DNA from: Balneolaceae bacterium
GTDB lineage: Bacteria > Bacteroidota > Rhodothermia > Balneolales > Balneolaceae
DNA: 9,207 bases
Assembly: GCA_007123985.1 (NCBI GenBank)
Contig: SLGA01000285.1
Coordinates: 1 to 9,207, forward strand
Direction of reading: 5' to 3'
The translations under genes were made by a program, and so were the position numbers. A model generated the notes under the pieces. That model was not told the origin of the DNA. It saw only the letters and a program-made list of their open reading frames with translations, and did not search any database. This document shows positions 7,446-9,207 of the stretch, piece by piece. The first letter of the stretch is position 1. Each line of letters starts with the position of its first letter.

Positions 7446-8882
7446 ATGGAAAGTAATCGCAGAGATTTTCTGAAAATATCCGGAATTGGCACACTTGGAA
7501 TTTTAGCCGGCTGTACAACCCGACGCGAAGTAGAATCAAAATTAAGTGAAATTAAAGAACAGGCAGAACGCACTCGAACGCAGCATTTTAATATGCACGG
7601 TTTTGCTGCTGAACCAATGGATGTGGTTCGGGTTGGTGTAACAGGCCTTGGCAACAGGGGTTCAGGTACAGCCCGGCGGTTTGCAAGTATTGCCAATGTA
7701 GAAGTTGTTGCGCTGAATGATGTGCGCCCCGAAATGGTGGAGCGATCTAAACAGGCTATTTCAGCAACTCACGATCCTGTTGGTTACTCCGATGGGCCGG
7801 AAGACTGGAAGCGAATGTGCGAACGCGATGACATTGATCTGATCTGTATTGCCACTCCCTGGGAATTACACGCTCCACAGGCAATTTACGCGATGGAGCA
7901 CGGTAAACACGTGTATGTGGAACTGCCTGCTGCCAATACACTTGAAGAGTGCTGGCAAATTGTGGAAGCATCCGAACGCACACAAAAACACTTTGTACAG
8001 ATGTCATCATCCTGCCACTATGGGGATGCATCTTTTGTACTGAATATGGTTCGCCAGGGTGTTTTTGGTGAAGTTCTGCATGCAGAAGGTGGATACATCC
8101 ATGATCTGATGAACTCACACATATTCCACAAGACCATGTATCATGATTTGTGGCGATTAAACGAAAACATCGACAGAGACGGAAATCTCTATCCTCAGCA
8201 TGCATTAACCCCGATTGCTCAAATGTTTGATATCAACTACGGAGATCAGTTCGATCACCTGGTATCAATGCAGACAAATGACTTTATGATGGCAGACAGA
8301 GCAAGAGAACTCGCCGCTGAAGACAGTTTCTGGGAGCCATATGTTGGCCGCAATTACAGTGGTAATATGAACACCACGCTGATAAGAACGGCAAACGGAA
8401 AAACAGTTGTAATGCAGCACGATGTAACCACCCCGCGTCCCGGTATTCGTTTTCACATGATTAACGGAACAAAGGGAACATACCTGGCCCGTCCGGGAAG
8501 AATTGGTTTCAGTTATCGTGATGGCTGGATTCCGCAAGCCGACTACGATGCGCTTGTTGAAGAGTATACCCCGAGAATCACCACAGTATTTAATGAGATG
8601 ATTCGAATGGCAGAAGAAACCGGCCGCCCCGAGCACTCTTATGCACGTGTAAATGCCATGGACTGGCGCCTGATTGACTGTCTGAGAAACGGCCTGCCCG
8701 TTGAAGTGGATGTGTACGATTCGGCTGCTACAACAGCCATAACTCCATTAAGTGAGTGGTCTGTGGCAAATGGCTCCATGCCGGTTAAGGTTCCGGATTT
8801 TACAGGTGGTTCGTGGCAAACCAACGAACGTGGTATGAATGTAAACCTGGAAACAGGCGGCGGAAATACCCGCATCAGATAA
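7446..8882 (+). CDS. Tat-exported GH109-like Gfo/Idh/MocA-family lipoprotein (copy 2)
   Basis: Paralogue of the GH109-like protein at 4727-6139, roughly 60% identical by eye over the Rossmann half, 478 residues. The leader NRRDFLK (4-10) is followed by a hydrophobic stretch and the lipobox LAGC (C23), so this copy is a Tat lipoprotein anchored to a membrane, unlike copy 1. A charged, helix-prone linker (about 26-47) separates the anchor from the FNMHGF motif (48-53), which copy 1 shares as FNMHGY. Then come GLGNRG (67-72), TPWELH (137-142), VELPAA (E159), GGYIHD (Y217, H219), WRLNENID (R237), YPQH (Y249, H252) and DWRLIDCLRNGLP (406-418). As in copy 1, MSSSCH (186-191) replaces the GH109 consensus ENCCY, and EHSYARV replaces GHGGMDF. 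NAD-dependent glycosidase or glycoside oxidoreductase activity is likely; GalNAc specificity is unproven. It is the last gene before the terminator at 8908. No ribosome-binding site is seen; the start is set by the Tat leader. Confidence 0.9.
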   Translation: MESNRRDFLKISGIGTLGILAGCTTRREVESKLSEIKEQAERTRTQHFNMHGFAAEPMDVVRVGVTGLGNRGSGTARRFASIANVEVVALNDVRPEMVERSKQAISATHDPVGYSDGPEDWKRMCERDDIDLICIATPWELHAPQAIYAMEHGKHVYVELPAANTLEECWQIVEASERTQKHFVQMSSSCHYGDASFVLNMVRQGVFGEVLHAEGGYIHDLMNSHIFHKTMYHDLWRLNENIDRDGNLYPQHALTPIAQMFDINYGDQFDHLVSMQTNDFMMADRARELAAEDSFWEPYVGRNYSGNMNTTLIRTANGKTVVMQHDVTTPRPGIRFHMINGTKGTYLARPGRIGFSYRDGWIPQADYDALVEEYTPRITTVFNEMIRMAEETGRPEHSYARVNAMDWRLIDCLRNGLPVEVDVYDSAATTAITPLSEWSVANGSMPVKVPDFTGGSWQTNERGMNVNLETGGGNTRIR

Positions 8883-8907
8883 ATTCGAACAGAGAATTTA
8901 ACCTCAG

Positions 8908-8961
8908 GCAATACAGGCAGTTTATCGGGATGGGAACACTGCTTGTATTGCTATTTTTTTT
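8908..8961 (+). terminator. Rho-independent terminator closing the enzyme block
   Basis: A 13-bp stem pairs 8908-8920 (GCAATACAGGCAG) with 8939-8951 (CTGCTTGTATTGC). The only imperfection is a G-T wobble at 8916/8943, and one more T-A pair is possible at 8921/8938. The loop is about 16 nt. A T-tract of eight (8954-8961) follows after TA, with a second run of six T at 8964-8969. It lies 25 bp after the stop of the second GH109-like gene. Confidence 0.87.
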
Positions 8962-9169
8962 GATTTTTTCCTGCGCGTTGAGCGGTTGAATAAATAAGTG
9001 ACCTTGAGGGGAAAGTCCTCCAAGCGCTAAGAGTTCGCTGACAAAATGACGCTCAAAGGGCCTGCGGACGCTTTTAGGTCTTATAACCACGAATCGCATT
9101 TTTTTAAACAACAAACCGGCCGGGAGTTTTACCGGTTCTTATCAATCAATTGGGGATCAATCAAACAAG
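8962..9169. other. Intergenic stretch with short inverted and direct repeats, no confident gene
   Basis: No reading frame here looks like a protein. Seen: TTGAGCG (8978-8984) facing CGCTCAA (9050-9056); inside that pair, a hairpin of CTTGAGG with CCTCCAAG (9003-9022, one mismatch and one wobble) and a 4-bp AGCG/CGCT pair (9023-9039). Further on, AACCGG (9114-9119) pairs with CCGGTT (9132-9137) around a 12-nt loop. ATCAATCAA occurs twice, 15 bases apart (9141-9149 and 9156-9164). The stretch could be a dispersed non-coding repeat, a leader of a following gene, or unstructured spacer; the pairings are short enough to arise by chance. Confidence 0.35.
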
Positions 9170-9207
9170 ATGAATTCCCCCGCAACTTGGGAATATACAG
9201 ATGGAAA
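9170..9207 (+). CDS. Possible start of a gene cut by the window end
   Basis: An ATG at 9170 opens a frame that stays open to the last base, 12 complete codons (MNSPATWEYTDG), and no product is recognisable. The frame is open back to a TGA at 9047, and 9170 is the first ATG in it. No clear ribosome-binding site is seen, but the other genes in this window mostly lack one too. A second ATG at 9201 in another frame is an alternative start. Placement about 210 bp after a terminator would suit a new transcription unit. This is a low-confidence call resting only on an open frame. Confidence 0.25.
   Translation, partial: MNSPATWEYTDG

Noticed and set aside
4727..8882. Mobile-element origin for the duplicated GH109-like genes
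   Set aside because: No transposase, terminal inverted repeats or target-site duplications are seen around either copy; divergence of the copies fits an old tandem duplication.
8978..9056. tRNA-like outline: 7-bp outer stem and 79-nt length
   Set aside because: No T-arm with a TTCRA loop precedes the 3' strand, and there is no D-arm or anticodon arm at the right distances on either strand.
8875..9114. Open frame of 79 codons on the minus strand
   Set aside because: It overlaps the end of the second GH109-like gene and runs through its terminator; the peptide resembles no protein I recognise and no start signal is seen.

Overview
The window carries five complete genes on the + strand, in two blocks, and suggests a member of the Bacteroidota in the broad sense. 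The evidence is an adjacent SusC/SusD outer-membrane nutrient-uptake pair, weak or absent Shine-Dalgarno sequences before most starts, and exported enzymes with Tat leaders. The style of the SusC N-terminus and of the Tat leaders would fit Balneolota/Rhodothermota, but that placement is only an impression.

Block 1 (37-4588) is the uptake pair: a SusC-type TonB-dependent transporter with an N-terminal carboxypeptidase-regulatory-like domain, then, 31 bp later, a SusD-type lipoprotein with TPR-like helices. A strong intrinsic terminator (4603-4640) closes this block.

Block 2 (4727-8882) encodes three exported enzymes, each beginning with a twin-arginine (NRRxFLK) leader. They are a Gfo/Idh/MocA oxidoreductase-fold protein of the GH109 type, a metal-dependent amidohydrolase (Amidohydro_2/COG2159 type), and a second GH109-type protein that is a paralogue of the first but carries a Tat lipoprotein signal. 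The genes are 86 and 74 bp apart. An imperfect hairpin without a T-tract lies in the first gap, and an intrinsic terminator (8908-8961) ends the block.

The region as a whole reads as a small polysaccharide/glycoside-utilisation-type locus. SusCD would bind and import a glycan or glycoconjugate, and the Tat-exported enzymes would process it in the periplasm. The two GH109-like proteins keep the nucleotide-binding motif and several pocket residues, but they differ from the GH109 consensus I know at two motifs that lie in or near the active site. Their substrate, and even the hydrolase label, should therefore be treated as open. The exported amidohydrolase between them is of a family with no function known to me. 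The oxidoreductase-amidohydrolase-oxidoreductase sandwich is the most interesting part of the window.

The last ~245 bp (8962-9207) hold no confident gene. They contain several short inverted repeats, one short direct repeat and possibly the first codons of a gene that runs off the end. I found no RNA gene, CRISPR array, IS element, regulator or inner-membrane transporter in the window.
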